Assembly: GCA_946481135.1 (NCBI GenBank)
Contig: CAMLMQ010000105.1
Location: 1-9,803, forward strand
Direction: 5' to 3'
DNA from: an uncultured Microbacteriaceae bacterium
Lineage (GTDB): Bacteria > Actinomycetota > Actinomycetes > Actinomycetales > Microbacteriaceae
DNA: 9,803 bases
The translations under genes were made by a program, and so were the position numbers. Positions 1 to 6,528 of the stretch are shown here, piece by piece (the first letter of the stretch is position 1; each line of letters opens with the position of its first letter). The notes under the pieces were generated by a model. The model searched no databases, was not told where the DNA came from, and saw nothing but the letters and a program-made list of their open reading frames with translations.

Positions 1-548
1 GCATCCTGCTCGACGGGCGCGACACCGCCGAACTCGATCTGCGCCAGGCGCGGCAGTTCTTCTCCGTCGTGCCGCAGGAGTCGGTGCTGTTCGAGGGGTC
101 GATCCGCGAGAACGTGCAGTACGGGCTGCGCAACGTGTCCGACGAGGAGCTCGAGCGCGTGCTCCGGGACGCCAACGCGCTCGACTTCGTGCGCGAGCTG
201 CCCGACGGATGGGACTCGGTCGTCGGGCAGCGGGGAGCCCGGCTCTCGGGCGGGCAGCGGCAGCGTCTCGCGATCGCGCGCGCCCTCATCCGCGACCCCC
301 GCATCCTCCTGCTCGACGAGGCGACCTCCGCGCTCGACAGCGAGTCGGAGCGCGCGGTGCAGGAGGCGCTCGAACGGCTGCGCGCCGGGCGCACGACCCT
401 CGTCGTCGCCCACCGGCTCTCGACGATCAAGTCGGCCGACCGCATCGTCGTGCTCGAGGGCGGTCGCGTCGCCGAGATCGGCCCGCACGCCGAACTGCTC
501 GCGGCGGGCGGCACGTACGCCCGACTCGTGCGCGCCCAGCAGCTGTAG
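1..548 (+). CDS. ABC exporter, C-terminal half of ATP-binding domain (5' partial)
   Basis: This is the 3' end of a gene that begins before the window. The reading frame is open from base 3 and gives 181 residues. The visible part is most of an ABC nucleotide-binding domain: Q-loop (VVPQES, just after the window edge), signature LSGGQRQRLAIARAL, Walker B ILLLDEATSALD with D-loop, and H-loop VAHRLSTI. The Q-loop followed by VLFEGSIRENV and the tail GPHAELLAAGGTYARLV are typical of type IV exporters (ABCB/MsbA/MdlB-like), in which this domain is fused behind six membrane helices. It would hydrolyse ATP at the inner face of the membrane to drive export. The substrate cannot be told. The ATG at base 69 lies inside the domain and is not the start. 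The gene ends 41 bases before the LacI-type gene and seems unrelated to the sugar locus. Confidence 0.93.
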   Translation, partial: ILLDGRDTAELDLRQARQFFSVVPQESVLFEGSIRENVQYGLRNVSDEELERVLRDANALDFVRELPDGWDSVVGQRGARLSGGQRQRLAIARALIRDPRILLLDEATSALDSESERAVQEALERLRAGRTTLVVAHRLSTIKSADRIVVLEGGRVAEIGPHAELLAAGGTYARLVRAQQL

Positions 549-553
549 AGCAT

Positions 554-559
554 TAGGCT
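554..559 (+). promoter_or_regulatory. putative -10 element of the LacI-type gene
   Basis: TAGGCT fits the actinobacterial TANNNT -10 pattern and lies in the short gap after the ABC gene. Transcription would start near base 566 and leave a leader of about 24 bases that contains the strong ribosome binding site. No good -35 is visible. The assignment rests on pattern and position only. Confidence 0.4.
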
Positions 560-575
560 CACGGAAGTCGAGGCG

Positions 576-586
576 AGGAGGTGATC
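576..586 (+). promoter_or_regulatory. extended Shine-Dalgarno that fixes the start of the LacI-type gene
   Basis: AGGAGGTGATC is an uninterrupted match to the sequence that pairs with the 3' end of bacterial 16S rRNA. Its AGGAGG core (576-581) ends 8 bases before the ATG at 590. A GTG at 581 in the same frame lies inside this motif and so cannot use it as a ribosome binding site. The start is therefore 590, not 581. Confidence 0.85.
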
Positions 587-589
587 GGG

Positions 590-1606
590 ATGCCGGAGCC
601 CGATCCGCACGCGCGCGTCACCATCAAAGAGGTGGCGGAGCGCGCCGGCGTCTCGCGCTCGACCACCTCGCGTGCCCTCGCCGGCAACGGCTACGTCGCG
701 GATGCCGTACGGCAGCGGGTGCGCAAGGCGGCCGAGGAGCTCGGCTACGTCGTCGACGCCACCGCGCGATCCCTCAAGCAGAGGTCGAGCCGCGTGCTCG
801 GGGTCGTCGTCTCCGATCTGCGCAACGCCTTCTACGCCGACCTCGCCTGGGGGGCGGGCAACGCCGCCCGCGAGGCGGGCTACACGATGATCCTCGTCGA
901 CGACGCGGGCGACCCCGAGGGCGAGCTCAAGGCCGCGAACGCGTTCGTCGCGTCGCGCGTCGCGGGGGTCGTGCTCACGCCGGTCGCCGACGCCGCCGCG
1001 GCGTTCCTGCAGCGGCAGCGCGTTCCCGTCGTCGAGGTCGACCGCGTGTTCGGCGACGTCGACGCCGTCGTGATCGACAACCGGCACGCCGCCCGCGCGA
1101 CGACCGAGCACCTGCTGAGCCTCGGGCACCGCCGCATCGCGCTCGTGATCGACGAAACCGACTGGACGACGGGCCGCGACCGGCGGGCGGGCTATGCCGA
1201 CGCGCTCGATGCCGCGGGTGTCGCCCTCGACCCCGACCTCGTGCTCTCCGCCGGCTGGGACGCGGATGCCGCGACGGCCGCCACCCGCCGCCTGCTGTCG
1301 CGCCCCGACCGTCCGACGGCGGTGTTCGCCGCCAACAACCTGCTCGCCGAGGGCGCGTGGCGGGCGGCGATGGCGCTCGGCCTGCGCATCCCCGACGACC
1401 TCTCGCTCGTCGCCTTCGACGACGCCCCGTGGATGTCGATGGTCACGCCCGGGGTGACCGCGGTCACCCAGGACGCCGCGCTGCTCGGGGCCGAGGCCGT
1501 CGCCCTGCTGCTGCGCCGCATCGCCGAGCCCGACCTCGAGACGCAGGTCGTGACCCTCCCTGCGGGTATGGCCCGCCGCGGCTCGACCGCCCGCCCCCCG
1601 GCCTGA
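590..1606 (+). CDS. LacI-family transcriptional regulator
   Basis: A 338-residue protein, normal length for LacI/GalR regulators. Residues 10-30 (VTIKEVAERAGVSRSTTSRAL) are the helix-turn-helix, and 57-64 (DATARSLK) form the hinge helix, whose Leu intercalates at the central CG of operators in this family. Residues 68-338 are the periplasmic-binding-protein-like sensor domain, with the usual PTAVFAANN and IPDDLSLVAFDDAPW segments. It should bind DNA as a dimer and be released by a sugar or sugar phosphate. Two matching operators, in the promoters of the glycosidase gene (1666-1680) and the kinase gene (5439-5454), make it the likely local repressor. No such operator is seen in front of its own gene. 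The inducer cannot be read from the sequence. The start at 590 is chosen by the extended ribosome binding site. Confidence 0.95.
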   Translation: MPEPDPHARVTIKEVAERAGVSRSTTSRALAGNGYVADAVRQRVRKAAEELGYVVDATARSLKQRSSRVLGVVVSDLRNAFYADLAWGAGNAAREAGYTMILVDDAGDPEGELKAANAFVASRVAGVVLTPVADAAAAFLQRQRVPVVEVDRVFGDVDAVVIDNRHAARATTEHLLSLGHRRIALVIDETDWTTGRDRRAGYADALDAAGVALDPDLVLSAGWDADAATAATRRLLSRPDRPTAVFAANNLLAEGAWRAAMALGLRIPDDLSLVAFDDAPWMSMVTPGVTAVTQDAALLGAEAVALLLRRIAEPDLETQVVTLPAGMARRGSTARPPA

Positions 1607-1623
1607 CCCCTCCCCGCCCAGCC

Positions 1624-1640
1624 CGTTTGTCGGGCAAACG
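1624..1640 (+). terminator. short hairpin after the LacI-type gene, possible terminator
   Basis: CGTTTG (1624-1629) and CAAACG (1635-1640) form a 6-bp stem around a TCGGG loop. It starts 17 bases after the stop codon. There is no U-run after it, so intrinsic termination is uncertain. Its right side, TCGGGCAAAC (1630-1639), is identical to part of the right arm of the long inverted repeat at 6443-6502, which sits at the same distance behind the kinase gene. Confidence 0.4.
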
Positions 1641-1665
1641 CCGATTCACGGGACGCGCTCGCGAT

Positions 1666-1680
1666 GTGGGAACGATGCCA
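1666..1680 (+). promoter_or_regulatory. LacI-type operator in the glycosidase promoter
   Basis: GTGGGAACGATGCCA has the imperfect dyad TGGnAnC|GnTnCCA about a central CG, as expected for LacI-family sites. It matches the site before the kinase gene in 14 of 15 bases. It lies between the expected -35 and -10 (1683-1688), where a bound repressor would block RNA polymerase. Assignment to the adjacent LacI protein is inference from proximity and repetition. Confidence 0.75.
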
Positions 1681-1682
1681 GG

Positions 1683-1688
1683 TACGAT
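1683..1688 (+). promoter_or_regulatory. -10 element for a probably leaderless glycosidase mRNA
   Basis: TACGAT is a good TANNNT hexamer. It ends exactly 6 bases before the ATG at 1695, so the predicted transcription start is the A of the start codon. No Shine-Dalgarno sequence is present at a useful distance. The -35 is weak (CGCGAT at 1660-1665 would give a 17-base spacer), and the spacer is occupied by the operator. Confidence 0.6.
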
Positions 1689-1694
1689 CGGGGC

Positions 1695-3545
1695 ATGCCC
1701 CGCGATGCCGCGCCGCCCGTCCGCACGATCCGGAACGGGGCGCGGCTGCGCATCGAGACGGATGTCTACGCCCTCGAGCTCGCCGACGTCGACGCCGCGC
1801 TGAAGCGCGCCCCCGTCGCCCGGCTCGAGGATGCCGCGGGCCGCACGTGGAGCGACCTCTCGCTGCTCGCATCCGCCCACGTGCGCGGGGCCGCCGACGA
1901 GACCCTTCGCGTGCTCGCGATCGACGCGGCGCCGATCGCCGACGGCGTCGAGCTGCGCGTGCGGTTCGGCAGCTCGGTGTGGGCGCGACGCGACCTCGTG
2001 CTCACCTGCCTCCCCGACCGGGTCGAGCTGCGTCTCGAACTCGACGGCGCGGGAGATCTCACCGACGTCGAGCTGCTCGGGGGCCGCGCGACCCTGCCGA
2101 ACACGGCGAGCGGCGAGTTCCGCTCCCGCATCGGATTCGCCGGCGTGCTCGTGCCCGCCGCGACCGAGCCCGTGCAGCTCGTGCGCCCCGCGACCACCCC
2201 CGGCGCGCTCAGCGTCGTCGGCGACGCCGACGCGGGGCGGCTCAACGCCGTCTTCTCGCCGCCGCCCCTCGCGTTCGGTCTCTCCCGCGAGGCGCCGACC
2301 GGCGCGACCGAGGTGCCCGGCGGCGACTGGCTCGGGATGTGGCTGCGCGCCCCCGTCGACGAGCTCACGATGACGGCGGTGCGCTACGCCCCGCTCGACG
2401 GCGGGTTCCTGCTGCGCCTCGACTACGAGGGGCACACCCCCGTCGACGGCACCTGGACCTCGCCCGTCGTCGTGCTGCGGCCCGCGCGCGGAGGCTGGGA
2501 CGTGCTGGAGGACTACCGGGCCGACCTCGCCGCGGCGGGGCTCGCCCCGGCATCCCGACCCCGGGCCGACTGGTGGGACGAGCCGATCTTCTGCGGGTGG
2601 GGCGCGCAGTGCGCCCGCGCCGCCCGCGACGCCCGTGGTGCCCTTCCCGCCGCCGGCACCCCACCCGAGGAGGTCGCGCTCGCCGGGGCCGCCCGCCCCG
2701 CGCCGTGGTACGCCCGGCAGGACGTCTACGACGAGTTCCTCGCCCGGCTCGACGCCCACGATCTCGACCCCGGCACGATCGTCGTCGACGACCGGTGGCA
2801 GGCGAGCTACGGCCTCGGCACCGTCGACGAGGAGGCGTGGCCCGACCTCAAGGCCTGGATCGCGACCCGCCACGCCGAGGGACGCAAGGTGCTGCTGTGG
2901 TGGAAGGCGTGGGACGCCGAGGGTGTGCCGGCCGACGAATGCGTACGCACCGCCGACGGCGAGCGGTTCACCGTGGATGCCGGCAGCCCCGCGTATCGCG
3001 CGCGGCTCGCGGGCATCGTGCGGCACCTGCTGTCGCCCGAGGGCCTCGACGCCGACGGGTTCAAGCTCGACTTCACGCAGCGCGGTCCGAGCGGGCACAG
3101 CCTCGTCGGCACGCCCGGGGTGTGGGGGGTGGCGGCGCTCCACCTGCTCCTGCGCACGATGGCGACGGCCGCCCGGGAGGTGAAGCCCGACGCGCTGCTC
3201 ATCGCGCATTCGATGCATCCGTCGTTCGGCGACGTGTTCGACATGGCGCGCCTCAACGACGTCACCGAGCGCGACGTGCACGGTGGACGTGTGCCCGTGA
3301 CCGAGCAGCTCGCCCTCCGCGCCGCCATCACGACGCGCGCGCTGCCCGACCACCTCGTCGACACCGACCAGTGGCCGATGCCCGACCGGGCGCAGTGGCG
3401 GTCCTACGTCGAGGCGCAGCCGCGGTTCGGCGTGCCCGCGCTCTACTACCTCGAGGCGATCGACAACTCGGGCGAGCCGCTCGGCGACGACGACCTCGCG
3501 CTCGTGCGGGAGTCGTGGGCCGCGTATCGGGGAGCCCGGGCATGA
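1695..3545 (+). CDS. clan GH-D-like (GH31/GH36-type) TIM-barrel glycoside hydrolase
   Basis: A 616-residue protein without signal peptide or membrane segment, hence cytoplasmic. Residues 1 to about 290 look like an N-terminal beta-sandwich, and about 295-600 form a TIM barrel. Landmarks are CGWGAQ (300-305), TIVVDDRWQASYG (361-373, compare LDDGW in GH36), WPDLKAWIATRHAEGRKVLLWW (382-403), and DADGFKLDF (452-460). D459 in FKLDF is the likely catalytic nucleophile by analogy with KxD in GH31/GH36. D522 in MARLND (517-522), after a conserved-looking HSMHPSFGDVFD, is a candidate acid/base. These residue roles are inferred, not aligned. The protein ends straight after the barrel, so the C-terminal beta-sandwich usual in GH31/GH36 is absent. 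It is probably an alpha-glycosidase acting on an imported glycoside; the exact family and substrate are unknown. Its stop overlaps the start of the MBL gene (ATGA), so the two should be translated together. Confidence 0.8.
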   Translation: MPRDAAPPVRTIRNGARLRIETDVYALELADVDAALKRAPVARLEDAAGRTWSDLSLLASAHVRGAADETLRVLAIDAAPIADGVELRVRFGSSVWARRDLVLTCLPDRVELRLELDGAGDLTDVELLGGRATLPNTASGEFRSRIGFAGVLVPAATEPVQLVRPATTPGALSVVGDADAGRLNAVFSPPPLAFGLSREAPTGATEVPGGDWLGMWLRAPVDELTMTAVRYAPLDGGFLLRLDYEGHTPVDGTWTSPVVVLRPARGGWDVLEDYRADLAAAGLAPASRPRADWWDEPIFCGWGAQCARAARDARGALPAAGTPPEEVALAGAARPAPWYARQDVYDEFLARLDAHDLDPGTIVVDDRWQASYGLGTVDEEAWPDLKAWIATRHAEGRKVLLWWKAWDAEGVPADECVRTADGERFTVDAGSPAYRARLAGIVRHLLSPEGLDADGFKLDFTQRGPSGHSLVGTPGVWGVAALHLLLRTMATAAREVKPDALLIAHSMHPSFGDVFDMARLNDVTERDVHGGRVPVTEQLALRAAITTRALPDHLVDTDQWPMPDRAQWRSYVEAQPRFGVPALYYLEAIDNSGEPLGDDDLALVRESWAAYRGARA

Positions 3546-5386
3546 CGCCCGAGGAGGTCGGTCCCGGCATCTGGCTCGTGCGCGACACGTGCAACGTTTA
3601 CCTCGTGAAGGCGGAGGGCGCCGACACGGCCGTCGCGATCGACTTCGGCTCGGGCGACGTGCTGGATGTGCTCGCCGACCTCGGCATCAGCCGCATCACC
3701 GACGTGCTCATGACCCACCACCACCGCGACCAGGGGCAGGGGTTGCCCCGCGCGGTCGAGCACGGCGCGCGCATCCACGTGCCGCCGGTCGAGCGCGACC
3801 TGTTCGACGCCGTCGACGAGTTGTGGCGCACCCGGCCGCTCGACAACGACTACGTCGTCCGGCAGGACCGGTTCTCGCTGCTCGAGCCCGTGCCGGTGCA
3901 CGCGACGGTGCCGGAGTACCGGTTCTTCGAGGCCGGTGGTGTGCGCCTGCGCCCGATCCCGACGCCCGGGCACACGACGGGATCCGTCACCTACCTGCTC
4001 GACCGGGGCGGGGCGCGCCACGCCTTCAGCGGCGACCTGATCTACGCGCCCGGCAAGGTGTGGTCGCTCGCGTCGACGCAGTGGACCTACACCGACAACG
4101 AGGGTCCCGCGATGGCGGTGCTGTCGTGCCTCCTGCTGGGCGACGAGAAGCCCGACGTGCTCTACCCGTCGCACGGCGACCCGATGGAGGATGCCGGGTC
4201 GGCGCTCGCGCTCACCGCCGAGCGTCTGCAGGCGTACGTCGACACGCGGCGCCCGCATCCGTGGGATCTGACCGCGCGGCTGAGGTCGCCGTTCGTGCCG
4301 ATCACGGAGCATCTGCTGCTCAACCGCTCGAGCATGTCGTGCTCGTACGTGCTGCTGTCACGCACGGGCGAGGCCCTGCTCGTCGACTACGGCTACGACA
4401 TGTTCACGGGTCTGCCGTCGGGCACGGGCCGCGCGTCGCGCCGACCGTGGCTCGCGTCGCTGCCCGCGCTCAAGGCCGACTTCGGCGTCTCACGGATCTC
4501 GGTGGCGCTCGCGACCCACTACCACGACGACCACATCGCCGGGATGCCGCTGCTGCGAGACGTCGAGGGAGCTGAGCTCTGGGCGCCCGACACCGTCGCG
4601 CCGATCCTCGCCGACCCGTGGCGCTACGACCTGCCGTGCCAGTGGTACGAGCCGATCGTCGTCGACCGGGCGGTGCCGGTGGGCGAGACGGTGACGTGGA
4701 ACGAGTACGAGATCGGGGTGCATGCCCAGCCCGGGCACACGCTCTTCGCCGCCGCCTTCTCGGTCGAGGTCGACGGTGTCCGGGTCGTCTTCACGGGCGA
4801 CCAGCAGGAGAACATGGGCGTCGCGGGGGAGCGCCACGAGATCCTCAACTACCAGTACCGCAACCGGATGCGGCTCGGCGACTACGTCGCGAGCGCCGAG
4901 CTGTACCGCCGCATCGCGCCCGGCCTGCTGCTCAGCGGGCACTGGCAGCCGCGCGAGGTCGACGGCGGGTACCTCGACTACCTGCTCGCCGCCGGGCGCG
5001 AGCTCGACGAGATCCATGCCGCCCTGCTACCGCTCGACGACCTCGACCTCGACGCGGACGGCGTGCTGTGCCGCCTCGTGCCCTATCGCGCCGCCGCGCA
5101 ACCCGGTGCCCTTCTGCGCTATTCGGTCGAGCTGCGCAACCCGCACCGGGAGCCGGCGGAGGCTGTCGTGCGCCCGGTGGTGCCCCGGGGCTGGACCACG
5201 GAGCCCGCGGAACTGCGGGTGCCGCTCGACGCGCTCGGCACCGCGGAGGCGGCGTTCGTCGTGCGCGTGGGCACAGAGGTCGGACCGCGCCGGGTGCTCG
5301 CGCTCGACGTCGAGATCGGCGGTCTGCGACTCGGTCAGCACTGCGAGGCGCTCGTCGATGTGGGTGGCCGCGACGCTCGACCCTGA
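3542..5386 (+). CDS. tandem metallo-beta-lactamase-fold hydrolase with C-terminal Ig-like domain
   Basis: A 614-residue cytoplasmic protein with two MBL domains in a row. Domain 1 (about 5-235) has THHHRDQ (58-64), PGHT with H144, SGD with D165 and PSHGD with H211. The last His of its HxHxDH motif is Gln (Q64), so the second metal site may be weak. Domain 2 (about 255-495) has a complete HYHDDH (326-331), then H399 (PGHT), D420 (TGDQ) and H467 (SGHW). Residues about 505-605 look like a beta-sandwich of the NEW3 (NPCBM-associated) type: an RNP turn, then a PRGWTTEPAEL segment and alternating hydrophobic strands. MBL proteins of this type hydrolyse esters, lactones, thioesters or phosphoesters; the substrate here is unknown. 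The ATG overlaps the glycosidase stop and has GGGGAG at 3529-3534, 7 bases upstream. Shared transcription with the glycosidase suggests work on the same compound or its product. Confidence 0.85.
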   Translation: MTPEEVGPGIWLVRDTCNVYLVKAEGADTAVAIDFGSGDVLDVLADLGISRITDVLMTHHHRDQGQGLPRAVEHGARIHVPPVERDLFDAVDELWRTRPLDNDYVVRQDRFSLLEPVPVHATVPEYRFFEAGGVRLRPIPTPGHTTGSVTYLLDRGGARHAFSGDLIYAPGKVWSLASTQWTYTDNEGPAMAVLSCLLLGDEKPDVLYPSHGDPMEDAGSALALTAERLQAYVDTRRPHPWDLTARLRSPFVPITEHLLLNRSSMSCSYVLLSRTGEALLVDYGYDMFTGLPSGTGRASRRPWLASLPALKADFGVSRISVALATHYHDDHIAGMPLLRDVEGAELWAPDTVAPILADPWRYDLPCQWYEPIVVDRAVPVGETVTWNEYEIGVHAQPGHTLFAAAFSVEVDGVRVVFTGDQQENMGVAGERHEILNYQYRNRMRLGDYVASAELYRRIAPGLLLSGHWQPREVDGGYLDYLLAAGRELDEIHAALLPLDDLDLDADGVLCRLVPYRAAAQPGALLRYSVELRNPHREPAEAVVRPVVPRGWTTEPAELRVPLDALGTAEAAFVVRVGTEVGPRRVLALDVEIGGLRLGQHCEALVDVGGRDARP

Positions 5387-5401
5387 CCGCTCGCGCGGCC
5401 G

Positions 5402-5431
5402 TTGCCGTCGGTGCTTCCGGTCGTCTAGAGT
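5402..5431 (+). promoter_or_regulatory. promoter of the ROK kinase gene
   Basis: TTGCCG (5402-5407) as -35, an 18-base spacer, and TAGAGT (5426-5431) as -10. Transcription should start near 5438, directly at the edge of the operator at 5439-5454. The kinase therefore seems to have its own promoter, besides any read-through from the MBL gene that ends at 5386. Confidence 0.6.
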
Positions 5432-5438
5432 CCCGGGA

Positions 5439-5454
5439 GTGGGAACGATTCCAC
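5439..5454 (+). promoter_or_regulatory. LacI-type operator in the kinase promoter
   Basis: GTGGGAACGATTCCAC has an imperfect dyad about the central CG (half sites GTGGGAAC and GTGGAATC, 6 of 8 matching). It resembles the TGGGAGCGCTCCCA operator known for CebR/CelR-type regulators of actinobacteria, and repeats the site at 1666-1680 with one change in the shared 15 bases. It starts just after the predicted transcription start, a position typical of repression. Confidence 0.78.
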
Positions 5455-5485
5455 ATCCGTCCCAGACCGAACCGGAAGGCACCGC

Positions 5486-6424
5486 GTGACCGCCGTCCTC
5501 GCCCTCGACATCGGCGGCACGAAGCTCGCCGCCGGCGTCGTCACGCCCGACGGCGCGGTGCACGGCATGGTCGTCGAGCCCACCCGACGCACGGAGGGGC
5601 CGGATGTCATCATCCCCCGGCTCTTCGACCTCGGGCGCCGAGCGATCGCGGAGTCGGGGGTCGCCGAGCCGATGGCCGCGGTCGGCATCTCGTGCGGGGG
5701 ACCGCTCGATGCCGACGCCGGCGTGCTCACCGGCCCGCTGCACCTGCCCGGCTGGATCGACATCCCGATCGTGCGCCTCGCGGGGGAGGAGTTCGGACTG
5801 CCCGCTGCGCTCGAGAACGACGCCTCGCTCGCGGCGCTCGCCGAGCAGCGGCACGGGGCCGCGCGCGGCGCCCGCTCGATGATGTACCTCACGATCTCGA
5901 CCGGCATCGGTGGGGGAGCCGTGTTCGACGGCGCGCTGTACCGGGGCGCCGCCGGCAACGGAGGCGAGTTCGGCCACATCACCGTCGAGCGCGGCGGGAG
6001 GCTGTGCCTGTGCGGACGCCGCGGCTGCCTCGAGGCGTACGCGTCGGGCACGTCGATCGGCGTGCGCGCCGACGAGCGTCTCGCGAGCGGGGCGTCGAGC
6101 GTGCTCGTCGCCCCCGTGACCGCACAACAGGTGGCCGTCGCGGCGTCGCAGGGCGACTCGGTCGCGACGGCTGTGTGGGACGAGACGGTCGACCTGCTCG
6201 GGCAGGCCGTCACCGACCTCGTCAACATCCTCGAGCCCCAGGTCGTCGTGCTCGGCGGCGGCGTGACCCGGTCGGGCGCGCAGCTGCTCGACCCCGTGCG
6301 GCGCACGGTCCTCGCCGGCGCGATGGGCCCCGCCCGCGGTGCGGTGCGCGTCGAGCTCGCGGCCCTCGGCGACGCGGTGTGCGTCGTCGGCGCGGGGGAA
6401 CTCGCCCTCGATCTCGTGCGCTGA
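5486..6424 (+). CDS. ROK-family sugar kinase
   Basis: A 312-residue protein, normal for ROK kinases. It has the ATP-binding motif DIGGTK (8-13), the catalytic Asp in LENDAS (D112), the substrate/zinc segment GGEFGHI with E161 and H164, and the zinc motif CLCGRRGCLE (C174, C176, C181). The second phosphate-binding element is ISTGIGGG (137-144). All key residues are present, so it should phosphorylate a hexose or amino sugar with ATP in the cytoplasm. There is no N-terminal helix-turn-helix, so it is a kinase and not a NagC/XylR-type repressor. The sugar cannot be assigned; glucose is common in the family. The start is GTG with GGAAGG (5474-5479) 6 bases upstream. The operator in its promoter ties it to the LacI-type gene, and it likely traps the monosaccharide released by the glycosidase. 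Confidence 0.95.
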   Translation: MTAVLALDIGGTKLAAGVVTPDGAVHGMVVEPTRRTEGPDVIIPRLFDLGRRAIAESGVAEPMAAVGISCGGPLDADAGVLTGPLHLPGWIDIPIVRLAGEEFGLPAALENDASLAALAEQRHGAARGARSMMYLTISTGIGGGAVFDGALYRGAAGNGGEFGHITVERGGRLCLCGRRGCLEAYASGTSIGVRADERLASGASSVLVAPVTAQQVAVAASQGDSVATAVWDETVDLLGQAVTDLVNILEPQVVVLGGGVTRSGAQLLDPVRRTVLAGAMGPARGAVRVELAALGDAVCVVGAGELALDLVR

Positions 6425-6442
6425 GGCCCCCGCCCCCCCTTG

Positions 6443-6502
6443 GCTGTTTGCCCGAGATTGTCGGGTTCGAGCGCGGAATACCGACGATCTCGGGCAAACA
6501 GC
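6443..6502 (+). repeat. 22-bp inverted repeat (long hairpin) after the kinase gene
   Basis: The left arm 6443-6464 and right arm 6481-6502 are reverse complements over 22 bases except one position. There T6459 faces G6485-side sequence as a U-G wobble, so the RNA stem would be continuous. The loop is 16 bases. It starts 18 bases after the kinase stop codon, where a terminator would sit, but no U-run follows. The right arm also covers the expected -35 region of the next gene. It could be a U-less terminator, as is common in high-GC actinobacteria, or a copy of a dispersed palindromic repeat; a relative of its core lies at 1624-1640. Confidence 0.85.
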
Positions 6503-6516
6503 GCATCTCGGCGGGG

Positions 6517-6522
6517 GAAGAT
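6517..6522 (+). promoter_or_regulatory. possible -10 element of the FUSC gene
   Basis: GAAGAT ends 6 bases before the ATG at 6529, the same spacing as the stronger hexamers before 1695 and 8792. A GGGGA at 6514-6518 could instead act as a Shine-Dalgarno with 10 bases to the start. Both readings are possible, so leaderless translation is less sure here. Confidence 0.35.
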
Positions 6523-6528
6523 GGACGG

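Noticed and set aside
69..71. ATG at 69 as start of the ABC protein
   Set aside because: The frame is open to the window edge and codes for the conserved part of the ATPase domain before this ATG, so the gene is cut by the window and does not start here.
1464..3353. Long open frame of 629 codons on the minus strand opposite the LacI and glycosidase genes
   Set aside because: Its translation is low-complexity (Arg, Gly, Ala, Pro, His-rich) with no recognisable domain. It lies opposite two well-supported genes, and such frames are expected in very high-GC DNA where stops are rare.
1664..3541. Upstream extension of the MBL gene frame to base 1664
   Set aside because: The 626 extra codons are Arg/Ala/Pro-rich and overlap the glycosidase out of frame. 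The MBL fold begins right after the ATG at 3542, which has a ribosome binding site.
5387..5401. Terminator after the MBL gene
   Set aside because: Only a short GC-rich stretch with no convincing stem is present, and the kinase promoter begins at once; read-through into the kinase gene remains possible.
4618..6528. Upstream extension of the FUSC frame to base 4618
   Set aside because: The extension overlaps the MBL and kinase genes out of frame and crosses the inverted repeat; the membrane protein starts at 6529.
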